7,129 nucleotides of DNA from SKVL01 sp964559575 (GTDB taxonomy: Bacteria > Patescibacteriota > Minisyncoccia > Phycocordibacterales > CSBR16-193), in NCBI GenBank assembly GCA_964559575.1, contig CAZLGQ010000030.1, forward strand, positions 1 through 7,129, written 5' to 3'. Position numbers and translations under genes: made by a program. Position 1 is the stretch's first letter. Every line of letters begins with the position of its first letter. The notes under the pieces are model-generated. The model was not told where the DNA came from and did no database searches. It worked only from the letters and a program-made list of their open reading frames with translations. Positions 1-5,656 of this stretch are shown here, one piece after another.

Positions 1-9
1 CTGTCGCAT
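1..9 (-). CDS. Start of a divergent gene leaving the window (partial)
   Basis: Only three codons (ATG CGA CAG, Met-Arg-Gln) lie inside the window, so no product can be named. The start is supported by AAGGA on the minus strand (plus-strand TCCTT, 16-20), six bases upstream of the ATG, which is good Shine-Dalgarno spacing. The gene would be divergent from the leader peptide at 125. The same bases form a dyad (CATGG 7-11 / CCATG 33-37 around TCCTT/AAGGA), so they could instead be a hairpin beside an unrelated gene. Confidence 0.3.
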
Positions 10-87
10 GGTATTTCCTTAATTAAGGATTCCCATGTTGAAGTGAACTTATGCAATTTTAATAAAAAAATAAAAACACTATTTAAT

Positions 88-117
88 TTGACAAAAACAT
101 GAACTTTACTTTAATAT
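88..117 (+). promoter_or_regulatory. Promoter of the leader peptide / 297 gene
   Basis: A perfect -35 TTGACA (88-93) is followed after 18 bp by TAATAT (112-117), a 4/6 match to the -10 consensus. Transcription would begin near 124-125, on the ATG of the valine-rich leader ORF, so that message would be leaderless. The five promoters on the right side of the window share the perfect TTGACA. Confidence 0.6.
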
Positions 118-124
118 TATTAAT

Positions 125-202
125 ATGAAACAAGCAGTTCAAAACCTAGTGGTGGTAGTAGTAGTTAACCAGCTATCAGGTGGAGGTTTGATGACTGCCT
201 AA
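125..202 (+). CDS. Putative valine-rich leader peptide (25 aa)
   Basis: ATG to TAA encodes 25 residues beginning MKQAVQNL, then six consecutive valine codons (GTG GTG GTA GTA GTA GTT, 149-166), then NQLSGGGLMTA. There is no Shine-Dalgarno, but the predicted transcription start falls on the ATG, so leaderless translation is plausible. An intrinsic terminator begins 22 bases after the stop, followed by the 297 gene. In known amino-acid attenuators, such as the ilvB leader of enterobacteria, runs of codons for the regulating amino acid stall ribosomes and change RNA folding. By analogy this peptide would sense charged tRNA-Val. The 297 product is not a recognisable branched-chain amino acid enzyme, and a chance ORF cannot be excluded. 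Confidence 0.5.
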   Translation: MKQAVQNLVVVVVVNQLSGGGLMTA

Positions 203-224
203 AAAACAAAAAATTTAGTTGATC

Positions 225-252
225 ACCAGCCCTTCACCCGGGCTGGTTTTTT
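225..252 (+). terminator. Intrinsic terminator inside the leader (attenuator)
   Basis: Stem ACCAGCCC (225-232) pairs with GGGCTGGT (240-247) around a 7-nt loop and runs into six T (247-252). It lies between the leader ORF and the 297 gene, so it would stop most transcripts before the gene. AACCAGC (167-173), just after the valine codons, is complementary to GCTGGTT (243-249) in the 3' arm and could form a competing antiterminator. Confidence 0.75.
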
Positions 253-265
253 GTTCTTTGAAAAG
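252..265 (+). promoter_or_regulatory. boxA-like sequence after the attenuator
   Basis: TGTTCTTTGAAAAG strongly resembles the boxA of Firmicute rRNA leaders, which the NusB/S10 complex binds as RNA. The same core (GTTCTTTGAAA) begins the predicted transcripts of units 1-4 on the right side of the window. Here no promoter lies at the matching distance upstream, so the element sits inside the leader, directly after the terminator U-tract. Confidence 0.4.
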
Positions 266-296
266 TTTTCTTGTCCAGCCACAAAGGAGAAAAACC

Positions 297-812
297 ATGA
301 CTAAACCAAAGACGGTATTTGTTTGTGGAGGTAACTTTAAAACCAGAAAGGAAGAGATGGTTAAATGGATAGATCACGGTTATTTGGTCATCGATCTGTT
401 TGAACTTATCTTGACCAAGATCAATCGTGAACATCCTAACCTTGAAAACGGAGTCCTTTACTGGTTAGCTAAAAGAGACACTATTCCCGAAAGTATTTTG
501 GGAGAGATGGCTCTTCATCTGTGTTTGAAAGATGCTAACCTTAAAGACCTGAATTCAACTTCAACCATCTGTCTTGCTGGTGGTCAGACTCCGGATAGAG
601 TCAGAATTGCCAAATGGCTAAACCAAAAGAAACATCAGGTCGTTGACCTAAACACCGAAATGATAAGGTTGTTAGAGTTGATAGACAAAGAGTTTGAAAA
701 CAGAGGTGGTTTCCTACTCTTAGTCAAAAGTCATAATGACCACCCCACTCTTTCAACCAGAATCCAACAACTGGCTCAAGAAAACAATATGAAGATCATT
801 GGTCTTCACTAA
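297..812 (+). CDS. Unrecognised protein with two similar halves (171 aa)
   Basis: I do not recognise this family. The ATG at 297 is chosen because AAGGAG (284-289) lies 7 nt upstream; the frame is open further upstream, but that part overlaps the terminator. The protein looks internally duplicated. Residues from about 5 (VFVCGG, then VKWIDHGYLVIDLFELI) align with residues from about 91 (ICLAGG, then AKWLNQKKHQVVDLNTEMI), and each half continues with a helix-rich stretch. The hydrophobic strand followed by a GG turn resembles the start of a Rossmann-like alpha/beta fold, which is inference only. There is no signal peptide or membrane segment, so it is probably cytosolic. It is likely controlled by the leader-peptide attenuator upstream, and a strong terminator follows. 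Confidence 0.8.
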   Translation: MTKPKTVFVCGGNFKTRKEEMVKWIDHGYLVIDLFELILTKINREHPNLENGVLYWLAKRDTIPESILGEMALHLCLKDANLKDLNSTSTICLAGGQTPDRVRIAKWLNQKKHQVVDLNTEMIRLLELIDKEFENRGGFLLLVKSHNDHPTLSTRIQQLAQENNMKIIGLH

Positions 813-836
813 TAAAAAACCACCTCAACCCTCTCC

Positions 837-869
837 ATTCCGGTTTCTTTTAAAGAAACCGGAATTTTT
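837..869 (+). terminator. Intrinsic terminator of the 297 gene
   Basis: An 11-bp perfect stem, ATTCCGGTTTC (837-847) with GAAACCGGAAT (855-865), has a 7-nt loop and continues into a T-run. On the minus strand the hairpin is followed by GGAGAGGG, so it should not terminate the convergent DAHP synthase message efficiently. Confidence 0.85.
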
Positions 870-901
870 ATAAAAACACTAATTATAATTCATTAAGATC
901 A

Positions 902-1936
902 TTAGATCTCTTTATAAATATTCCAGATCAATTTATAAGTCTCATTCCATCCCAAACAAGGATCTGTAATTGAAACACCGGACCTATCTACGTTTTGACT
1001 ATCTACGTCTGATAATTTTTGAGATCCGTTTTTAATAAAACTCTCCAAAGCCACTCCTTTTATTAAATTAGACAACCTCTCACTTTTATATCTATGCTCC
1101 ATAACCTTTTTAACTACTTTAAACTGACGGTTTGGATCTTTCTTACCTCTATATTTAGAATTATCATGACTTGCGTCAACTATTACAGCCGGATTTACTA
1201 TTTCCTTTTCCTTCACCAATTGATTTACCTTTTCTAGATGGCGAAAGTAATAATTAGGTTCATTAACTCCTCCACGTAAAACCAAATGAGATTTAGAGTT
1301 ACCTGAAGTTTCAACTTGCTTGCCATCTTTATAATAAACCTGAGAATGCTGAGCCGCTAACACTGAATTAACTCCTACGGTTAAATCACCGCTGATTGGA
1401 TTTTTTAAGCCAACCGGTAAATCCAAACCGGAAGCAAATACTCTATGCTCTTGATCTTCACTGCTCCTGGCTCCTATCGCGGCCCAACTTAATAAATCTC
1501 CCACCCAGTCCATTTTATGAGTAAAAAGTAACTCATCAGCAACCGGAAGATCCATAGAAACTATTTTTAACTGAAGCTCCCGAACATAACGAATGCCGGC
1601 TTCAATATCAGGTTTACCAAAAAGATCGGGTTGAGTTATAGGACCCAACCAACCGATCGTAGTGCGTGGTTTTTGACTATAAACTCTAATAATTATCTTT
1701 AATTTATCTTTTACTAACTTTTCCAATTCTTTTAATTTAGTTGCATACTCTAAAAGTGCCTCACTAGGCCAAGCAGAACAAGGACCTGTTATAATGATCA
1801 TTCTGTCGTCATTACCTCTTAAAATTTCTTCTATTTCTTTACGATGTTTTTTTATTTTACGTTTATCTTTAGGTGGAATAGTTAAGTCGCTTTTTAACTT
1901 CTCCACATTAATACTCCTACTTTTTTTAATGGCCAT
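902..1936 (-). CDS. aroG: Class I DAHP synthase (AroF/G/H type)
   Basis: 3-Deoxy-7-phosphoheptulonate synthase joins phosphoenolpyruvate and erythrose 4-phosphate in the first step of the shikimate pathway, in the cytosol. The 344-residue length matches the family (about 350 in E. coli), and the match runs end to end. Landmarks are GNDDR before ITGPCS (Cys53), RVYSQKPRTTIGW (84-96), IGARSSEDQEHR (154-165), LKNP (177-180), TSGNSKSHLVLRGG (210-223), DASHDNS (His257), ALESF (Glu298) and SITDPCLGW (Asp325). Cys53, His257, Glu298 and Asp325 correspond to the four metal ligands of the family. The choice among aroF, aroG and aroH, and the feedback amino acid, cannot be read from sequence. The start has no Shine-Dalgarno. 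No other shikimate gene is present in the window. It is divergent from the lactate permease gene. Confidence 0.95.
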   Translation of the reverse strand: MAIKKSRSINVEKLKSDLTIPPKDKRKIKKHRKEIEEILRGNDDRMIIITGPCSAWPSEALLEYATKLKELEKLVKDKLKIIIRVYSQKPRTTIGWLGPITQPDLFGKPDIEAGIRYVRELQLKIVSMDLPVADELLFTHKMDWVGDLLSWAAIGARSSEDQEHRVFASGLDLPVGLKNPISGDLTVGVNSVLAAQHSQVYYKDGKQVETSGNSKSHLVLRGGVNEPNYYFRHLEKVNQLVKEKEIVNPAVIVDASHDNSKYRGKKDPNRQFKVVKKVMEHRYKSERLSNLIKGVALESFIKNGSQKLSDVDSQNVDRSGVSITDPCLGWNETYKLIWNIYKEI

Positions 1937-2024
1937 AGTTTAAAATTAATTATCTAAAACAGTATTTACAATGAAACATATATTAAAGAATAAGTAAAAA
2001 AACTACAATAACTTTTTAATTTTC
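1937..2024. promoter_or_regulatory. Divergent intergenic region, aroG / lctP
   Basis: This 88-bp, very AT-rich gap must hold both promoters. On the minus strand a weak TTGTAG (plus-strand 2003-2008) lies 17 bp before TAATAT (1980-1985). On the plus strand TATATT (1979-1984) could be a -10, but no convincing -35 accompanies it. The -10 candidates overlap, so expression of the two genes may interfere. Neither gene has the boxA-like start element or structured leader seen further right. Confidence 0.3.
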
Positions 2025-3614
2025 ATGTATCCAATTTTAGCTATATCTCCTTTTATTCTACTTTTTTATTTAATGGTAATAAAAAAGAAACCGGCTACTA
2101 TTGCCGCCCCTTTTACTTTAGCGGTGATCATACTATTAGCTCTTTTTGTTTGGCAAATGAAACCATATTTAATAGGTTTATCTATTATGGAAGGACTGTT
2201 TATTACACTGGAAATTATAATAATTATATTTGGTGCATTATTCCTATTAAATATTCTAAATACCGCTAAAGCTTTTGATCCAATTCGTGAAACCATAAAA
2301 AAAATAACTCCGGATATCCGTATACAAGCGATCTTGATCGGTTGGTTTTTTGTTAGTTTCATTGAAGGTGTGGCCGGTTTCGGAACACCTGCCATGTTAG
2401 CAGCTCCTCTTTTAGTTATGCTTGGATTTAAACCCATAGCCTCAGTAGCTATAGCTTTAATTGGTGACAGTGCCGCAGTTAGCTTTGGAGCTGTCGGAGT
2501 ACCTATTACCATCGGTATTGCCGAAGGGTCACTGATCAAAAACTCAGCATTAACCGCAACTCAACTACACGAAATTGCCTTAACAACATCCCTTTTGCAT
2601 CTGTTAGCAGGTTTTTTTATACCTTTGTTTATTTCATTAGTAGCCTCTAGATCTCACACGGGCTCTATTGTATCAGGATTTAAAATAACTCCCTTTGCAC
2701 TAATAAGTGGTTTTTGTTATCTAATACCCGCATACCTTGCAACTTATTGGCTAACACCGGAGTTTCCGGCTTTGGTGGGAGGTTTTATAGGTGGTTTACT
2801 GGTAATAATTTTAATAAAACTAGATCTGTTTCAACCTAAACATTTAATAGTATCAAAAGAAAATAACACTTTAACTAAAGACAAAACAGAAAATCACTTA
2901 AAAACCATAAAAGCCTTTATTCCTTATTTAATAGTTATTATACTTTTAGTGATCACTAGAGCTCCTTTCTTTAAATGGACCGAGAAATTAAAAGAAACAA
3001 GTTTTGATATTGGTCAGTTTATAGGAAATATTGATGCTCAAATAAATATATTAAATTCCCCGGGATTGATCTTTTTTATTACCGGTTTAATATCATCTAT
3101 TTTTCTGGGATTAAATAGTAAAAAAATAATAAAATCCGGACATCTATCTATTAAAAGATTAAAAAAACCAACCATCGGTCTTTTAGCAATTTTAGGTATA
3201 GTTCAGATATTTCGTCATTCCGGAGAAAATCTTTCAGGACTAGAAAGTATGCCTATTAACATAGCTCAAAGTCTTCCGGAAATACCTCTTTTAACTGTTT
3301 TCTTTTCTCCTTTTTTAGGATTAATAGGTTCTTTTATAGCCGGAAGTTCCACGGTCTCTAATCTTTTATTTGCTTCATTTCAAACAGGACTGGCTGAAAC
3401 TTTGGGATTATCTTTTATTTTAATGTTATCACTACAAGCTACAGGTAGTTCTTTAGGAAACATGATAGCAATTCATAATATCCTAACTGCTCAAACCACC
3501 GTAGGACTAAAAGACAGTGAAGGTGATATTATCAGAATAACTCTTTGGCCTGCTTTAATATATGCCTCTTTGGTTGGATTTTTTAGTTTATTATTAATGA
3601 ATTTAATATCTTAA
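2025..3614 (+). CDS. lctP: L-lactate permease family transporter (LctP/LldP)
   Basis: This is an inner-membrane permease of the lactate permease family (TC 2.A.14), which in characterised members imports L-lactate or glycolate with protons. It has 529 residues, close to the usual 530-560. Family motifs are SFIEGVAGFGTPAMLAAPLL (111-130), GDSAAVSFGAVGVPI (147-161) and near the C-terminus a SNLLFASFQ segment (445 on) leading to GSSLGNMIAIHNILTAQTTV (474-493). Many hydrophobic segments span the length. A charged, probably cytoplasmic loop (about 264-292, KENNTLTKDKTENH) separates the two halves. The ATG at 2025 gives the expected N-terminal membrane segment but has no Shine-Dalgarno. Substrate choice within the family (lactate, glycolate or another hydroxy acid) is not certain. 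It may import a fermentation product or serve as an exporter; no lactate dehydrogenase lies in the window. Confidence 0.92.
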   Translation: MYPILAISPFILLFYLMVIKKKPATIAAPFTLAVIILLALFVWQMKPYLIGLSIMEGLFITLEIIIIIFGALFLLNILNTAKAFDPIRETIKKITPDIRIQAILIGWFFVSFIEGVAGFGTPAMLAAPLLVMLGFKPIASVAIALIGDSAAVSFGAVGVPITIGIAEGSLIKNSALTATQLHEIALTTSLLHLLAGFFIPLFISLVASRSHTGSIVSGFKITPFALISGFCYLIPAYLATYWLTPEFPALVGGFIGGLLVIILIKLDLFQPKHLIVSKENNTLTKDKTENHLKTIKAFIPYLIVIILLVITRAPFFKWTEKLKETSFDIGQFIGNIDAQINILNSPGLIFFITGLISSIFLGLNSKKIIKSGHLSIKRLKKPTIGLLAILGIVQIFRHSGENLSGLESMPINIAQSLPEIPLLTVFFSPFLGLIGSFIAGSSTVSNLLFASFQTGLAETLGLSFILMLSLQATGSSLGNMIAIHNILTAQTTVGLKDSEGDIIRITLWPALIYASLVGFFSLLLMNLIS

Positions 3615-3622
3615 AATATTAA

Positions 3623-3655
3623 AAAAACAAAAAGCCGATGTAAACATCGGCTTTT
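3623..3655 (-). terminator. Terminator between convergent lctP and unit 1 gene
   Basis: An 11-bp stem, AAAAGCCGATG (3630-3640) with CATCGGCTTTT (3645-3655), has a TAAA loop. On the minus strand it runs into a T-rich tail (TTTTTGTTTTTTT), so it is a strong terminator for the unit 1 gene. On the plus strand it has only TTTT before CGAGG, so it may also end the lctP message, less efficiently. Confidence 0.85.
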
Positions 3656-3662
3656 CGAGGAG

Positions 3663-3968
3663 TTATTCATCGTAATAATAATCTTCTTCTTCCAACCAAA
3701 CATCTCGGAAAGAAATTTTTGCTTTCCAGATCTGGTCACTTAACTTTTTAATTACTAAATGTAATTCTTCTTCATGTAATCCGCAATGATCAACTTGTTC
3801 CAAAACATGAACTCCTTCCTTTTCCTTTATCTCTGAAATAATGGAAAAGACTTCTTTCCATGTTTTTTGATTAGCCTTCTCAAAATAGATCTCAAAATCC
3901 TTATCTATTTTTTTTAGCTGACCTTTTTCAATTAGATCTTGGATCACATCTTTTTTTTCTTTTCTCAT
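3663..3968 (-). CDS. Unit 1: hypothetical protein (101 aa)
   Basis: I do not recognise this protein. It starts MRKEKKDVIQDLIEKG, is mostly charged helix with a lysine-rich N-terminus, and ends in the very acidic tail EEEDYYYDE. It has no signal peptide or membrane segment. I place the start at the ATG at 3968; the frame opens at TTG 3974, but no Shine-Dalgarno favours that start. The gene has its own promoter, boxA-like start element, family I hairpin leader and terminator, so it is a monocistronic unit convergent with lctP. The A of the start codon lies at the end of a sequence complementary to the leader's apical loop. Confidence 0.75.
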   Translation of the reverse strand: MRKEKKDVIQDLIEKGQLKKIDKDFEIYFEKANQKTWKEVFSIISEIKEKEGVHVLEQVDHCGLHEEELHLVIKKLSDQIWKAKISFRDVWLEEEDYYYDE

Positions 3969-4120
3969 GTACAATTTTTAATTATTAATAAAAAGAAGGT
4001 CAGTTTTGACCTCCAATGGGAACTTAAAAATGTAAGGAAAATTGTACAAAACCCTACAGATAAAGTCCCCATTGGAAGTCAAAACTCTTTTTTTATGAAA
4101 AACTCCTCTTTCAAAGAACT
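3969..4120 (-). ncRNA. Unit 1 leader RNA, family I hairpin
   Basis: The predicted 5' leader runs from +1 at 4120 to the start codon. Its centre is a 24-bp hairpin (arms 4063-4086 and 4002-4025). The two non-Watson-Crick positions are G-U in the minus-strand RNA but would be A-C mismatches on the plus strand, which shows the transcribed strand. Inside is a 7-bp stem, TGTAGGG/CCTTACA (plus-strand 4052-4058 and 4031-4037), around a loop containing TTGTACAATTTT. The 3' arm can instead fold into AGGTCA-AAAC-TGACCT (plus-strand 3997-4012) followed by TCTTTTT, a weak terminator-like hairpin that excludes the long one. There is no clear Shine-Dalgarno before the ATG. Confidence 0.7.
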
Positions 4121-4155
4121 GATAAAAAAGTATCAGATTTACTAACTTTTGTCAA
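4109..4155 (-). promoter_or_regulatory. Unit 1 promoter with boxA-like +1 element
   Basis: On the minus strand: TTGACA (4155-4150), 17 bp, TACTTT (4132-4127, a weak -10), 6 bp, then AGTTCTTTGAAA (4120-4109). The last element begins at the predicted start of transcription. Its core matches rRNA boxA, and it also contains the short dyad TTC-TTT-GAA. Confidence 0.7.
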
Positions 4156-4178
4156 TAGTGAATAATTTTTAAAAACAA

Positions 4179-4205
4179 AAAAGCAAGGTTTTTTACCTTG
4201 CTTTT
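4179..4205 (-). terminator. Terminator of the unit 2 gene
   Basis: An 11-bp stem, AAAAGCAAGGT (4179-4189) with ACCTTGCTTTT (4195-4205), has a T5 loop on the plus strand. In the minus-strand RNA it runs into TTTTTTGTTTTT. The next promoter starts about 25 bp further on. Confidence 0.85.
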
Positions 4206-4236
4206 AAGTTTATTTTTATTAATAAAGGATCAGGAC

Positions 4237-4779
4237 TTATTTGATCTCGTAGAAAAGACAAGTAAGAGAACTGTCTTCAACATCCCTACTTGTTACTCCC
4301 GGTTCAACATTTTCAATACGTCCTTTTCTTACAGTAACCCAAATAGGTGTTCTTTTACCATCTTCAATTGAAAAACCAATTCTTGGGTCTACGTTCTCAT
4401 AAATATTAAGTCCGTACATAAAGCACTTAGATAAAGGGTCTCTAATAACAGACCTAACTAAATGAAGATAATCTCTTTCGCTTTTAACGGCTGGCCATCC
4501 TTCCACTAAATCATGGTCAAGAAAGCAATAAACAAACAGTGCATAACTTTGCCGAAGGGTTTTAATATCTTTAAAGTATTTAATACTATAAAGATCATAA
4601 ATATACCTACAGGCATGCTCAGCGATCCTTTTTGAATCCTCACCCCCTCTTTTTAGGTAATTTCTAAACCTCTCTTCTTGTTTTTTACTACCACACAGTA
4701 AATTAACACAAAAATCTATATTTGATAAAGGTTTCGTTTTCTGTCCTAAAGGAAAATCACCACTTTGAAAATTAGACAT
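4237..4779 (-). CDS. Unit 2: hypothetical protein, paralogue of unit 3 (180 aa)
   Basis: The function is unknown. I place the start at ATG 4779 rather than GTG 4803, because the N-terminus MSNFQSGDFPLGQK then aligns with the unit 3 protein (MSYSNFMDTSLGGK) and the longer form would run into a leader helix. Residues about 93-179 align with 111-194 of unit 3. Shared features are an SExxYL helix, a conserved P-x-x-K followed by M, a YxxxxPR motif, a strand PIWVTV against PIVIVI, IENV against IEDV, and a closing FYEI. The C-terminal part therefore looks like a small alpha/beta domain; the N-terminal part is helical and Cys-containing (FCVNLLC). There is no signal peptide. It is expressed from its own promoter behind a family II leader. 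Confidence 0.75.
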   Translation of the reverse strand: MSNFQSGDFPLGQKTKPLSNIDFCVNLLCGSKKQEERFRNYLKRGGEDSKRIAEHACRYIYDLYSIKYFKDIKTLRQSYALFVYCFLDHDLVEGWPAVKSERDYLHLVRSVIRDPLSKCFMYGLNIYENVDPRIGFSIEDGKRTPIWVTVRKGRIENVEPGVTSRDVEDSSLTCLFYEIK

Positions 4780-4945
4780 ATTTTCTATACTTAATATGTC
4801 CACCTAAAGTATCAACCTGCTGTTGTGCCACCTTTAAGTGACACAAAGCCACTTAAGATGAACAACATTGATAAGTTATCACATTGGTTTAAATTAAAAC
4901 CAATGCAGGTTAATAAAACTAATAAAAATAAACTTTCAAAGAACT
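4780..4945 (-). ncRNA. Unit 2 leader RNA, family II
   Basis: The predicted leader runs from +1 at 4945 to ATG 4779. Helices, in plus-strand coordinates, are P1 AACCTGC 4814-4820 with GCAGGTT 4905-4911; P2 CATTGGTTT 4882-4890 with AAACCAATG 4897-4905; P4 TTGTGCCAC 4823-4831 with GTGACACAA 4838-4846 (one G-U in RNA); an alternative TTAAGTG 4834-4840 with CACTTAA 4850-4856, which excludes P4; and P3 TCCACCTAAA 4799-4808 with TTAAGATGAA 4853-4862 (9 of 10 pairs). One P3 arm lies outside P1 and the other inside, so P1 and P3 form a pseudoknot or are alternatives. The architecture matches unit 3. Confidence 0.65.
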
Positions 4946-4979
4946 AATAAAATAATAAATACTTTTTAGAATTTGTCAA
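4934..4979 (-). promoter_or_regulatory. Unit 2 promoter with boxA-like +1 element
   Basis: On the minus strand: TTGACA (4979-4974), 16 bp, TATTAT (4957-4952, 5/6), 6 bp, then AGTTCTTTGAAA (4945-4934) at the predicted transcription start. Confidence 0.75.
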
Positions 4980-5003
4980 TAGTAAAAATTTTTAAAATAC
5001 AAA

Positions 5004-5032
5004 AAAAGCGGGGTTTAATTATCCCCGCTTTT
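5004..5032 (-). terminator. Terminator of the unit 3 gene
   Basis: A GC-rich 10-bp stem, AAAAGCGGGG (5004-5013) with CCCCGCTTTT (5023-5032), has a 9-nt loop. The minus-strand RNA continues as seven U before G. It lies about 20 bp downstream of the unit 3 stop codon. Confidence 0.9.
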
Positions 5033-5050
5033 AATTTTAGGCCGACTACT

Positions 5051-5656
5051 TCAATACTCGCTTTCAAGAGGATCTATTTCGTAAAAATCACGAACAGATT
5101 TATATACCTCTTTCAAACTATTATCAGTCACAACATCTTCAATAAAACCTTCATCATCAATAACAATGACAATTGGTTTTTCCAGCCTGTGCTCATAAAC
5201 ATAAGCCAGTCTGGGCTTGATGTACAGAAAACCAGGTTTTCTCCACATCACCCTTTTAATGTTGGGATGAGTAAGTATTCTTTTAATAACTCCAAGATAC
5301 TCTTCCTCACTCTCTATAGATCCTTCTCCTCCATACCAGACCTTCTCAATAGTACTTACATGGTTTGAAAAACTTCTTTTCAAACTCAATAGATTTCTAA
5401 ATTCACGGTTTTCGGGATTATCCATCCACATGATCGCGTTTTTAGATAACTCTATTCCGATCCTACCTTTTTTTGCAATGTATTCTGCAAAATCAAACAT
5501 CCCGATCTTTTTCGCAAACTCATAGATCTCTCTGGAAACTCTTTCTCCTTCCTTCATCTTTACTTTTTTGAGTTCATCCCTAAAATATCTGTAACTTAAA
5601 ACCAAACAACGAGATTTACCCCCAAGAGAAGTATCCATAAAATTAGAGTAAGACAT
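5051..5656 (-). CDS. Unit 3: hypothetical protein, paralogue of unit 2 (201 aa)
   Basis: I do not recognise the family. It starts at ATG 5656 (MSYSNFMDTSLGGKSR), with no Shine-Dalgarno but directly after the leader structure. Residues about 15-70 are a basic helical region (RYFRDELKKVKMKEG). Residues 111-194 form the part shared with unit 2: ESEEEYL, a P-x-x-K-x-x-M stretch, LYIKPRLAYVYE, the hydrophobic strand PIVIVI, then IEDV and FYEI. There is no signal peptide or membrane helix, so it is probably cytosolic. Shared N- and C-terminal motifs, together with the same leader family, show that gene and leader were duplicated together. Identity is modest, so the duplication is old or the proteins diverge quickly. 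Confidence 0.8.
   Translation of the reverse strand: MSYSNFMDTSLGGKSRCLVLSYRYFRDELKKVKMKEGERVSREIYEFAKKIGMFDFAEYIAKKGRIGIELSKNAIMWMDNPENREFRNLLSLKRSFSNHVSTIEKVWYGGEGSIESEEEYLGVIKRILTHPNIKRVMWRKPGFLYIKPRLAYVYEHRLEKPIVIVIDDEGFIEDVVTDNSLKEVYKSVRDFYEIDPLESEY

Noticed and set aside
1..102. Plus-strand open frame from the window edge to TGA at 100-102, as the end of an upstream gene
   Set aside because: It is only 33 codons, has low-complexity lysine-rich content, and runs into the promoter at 88; the minus-strand start with a Shine-Dalgarno explains the edge better.
234..434. Minus-strand 66-codon ORF
   Set aside because: It is antisense to the 297 gene and its terminator, with no ribosome binding site.
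2066..2539. Minus-strand 157-codon ORF
   Set aside because: It is antisense to the motif-bearing N-terminal part of lctP; an open shadow frame is expected there.
3939..4145. Plus-strand 68-codon ORF
   Set aside because: It runs through the start of the unit 1 gene and the two arms of its leader hairpin; it has no start signal and no protein-like composition.
4973..5368. Plus-strand 131-codon ORF
   Set aside because: It crosses a terminator and lies antisense to the unit 3 coding region, whose protein has a paralogue; it is a shadow frame.
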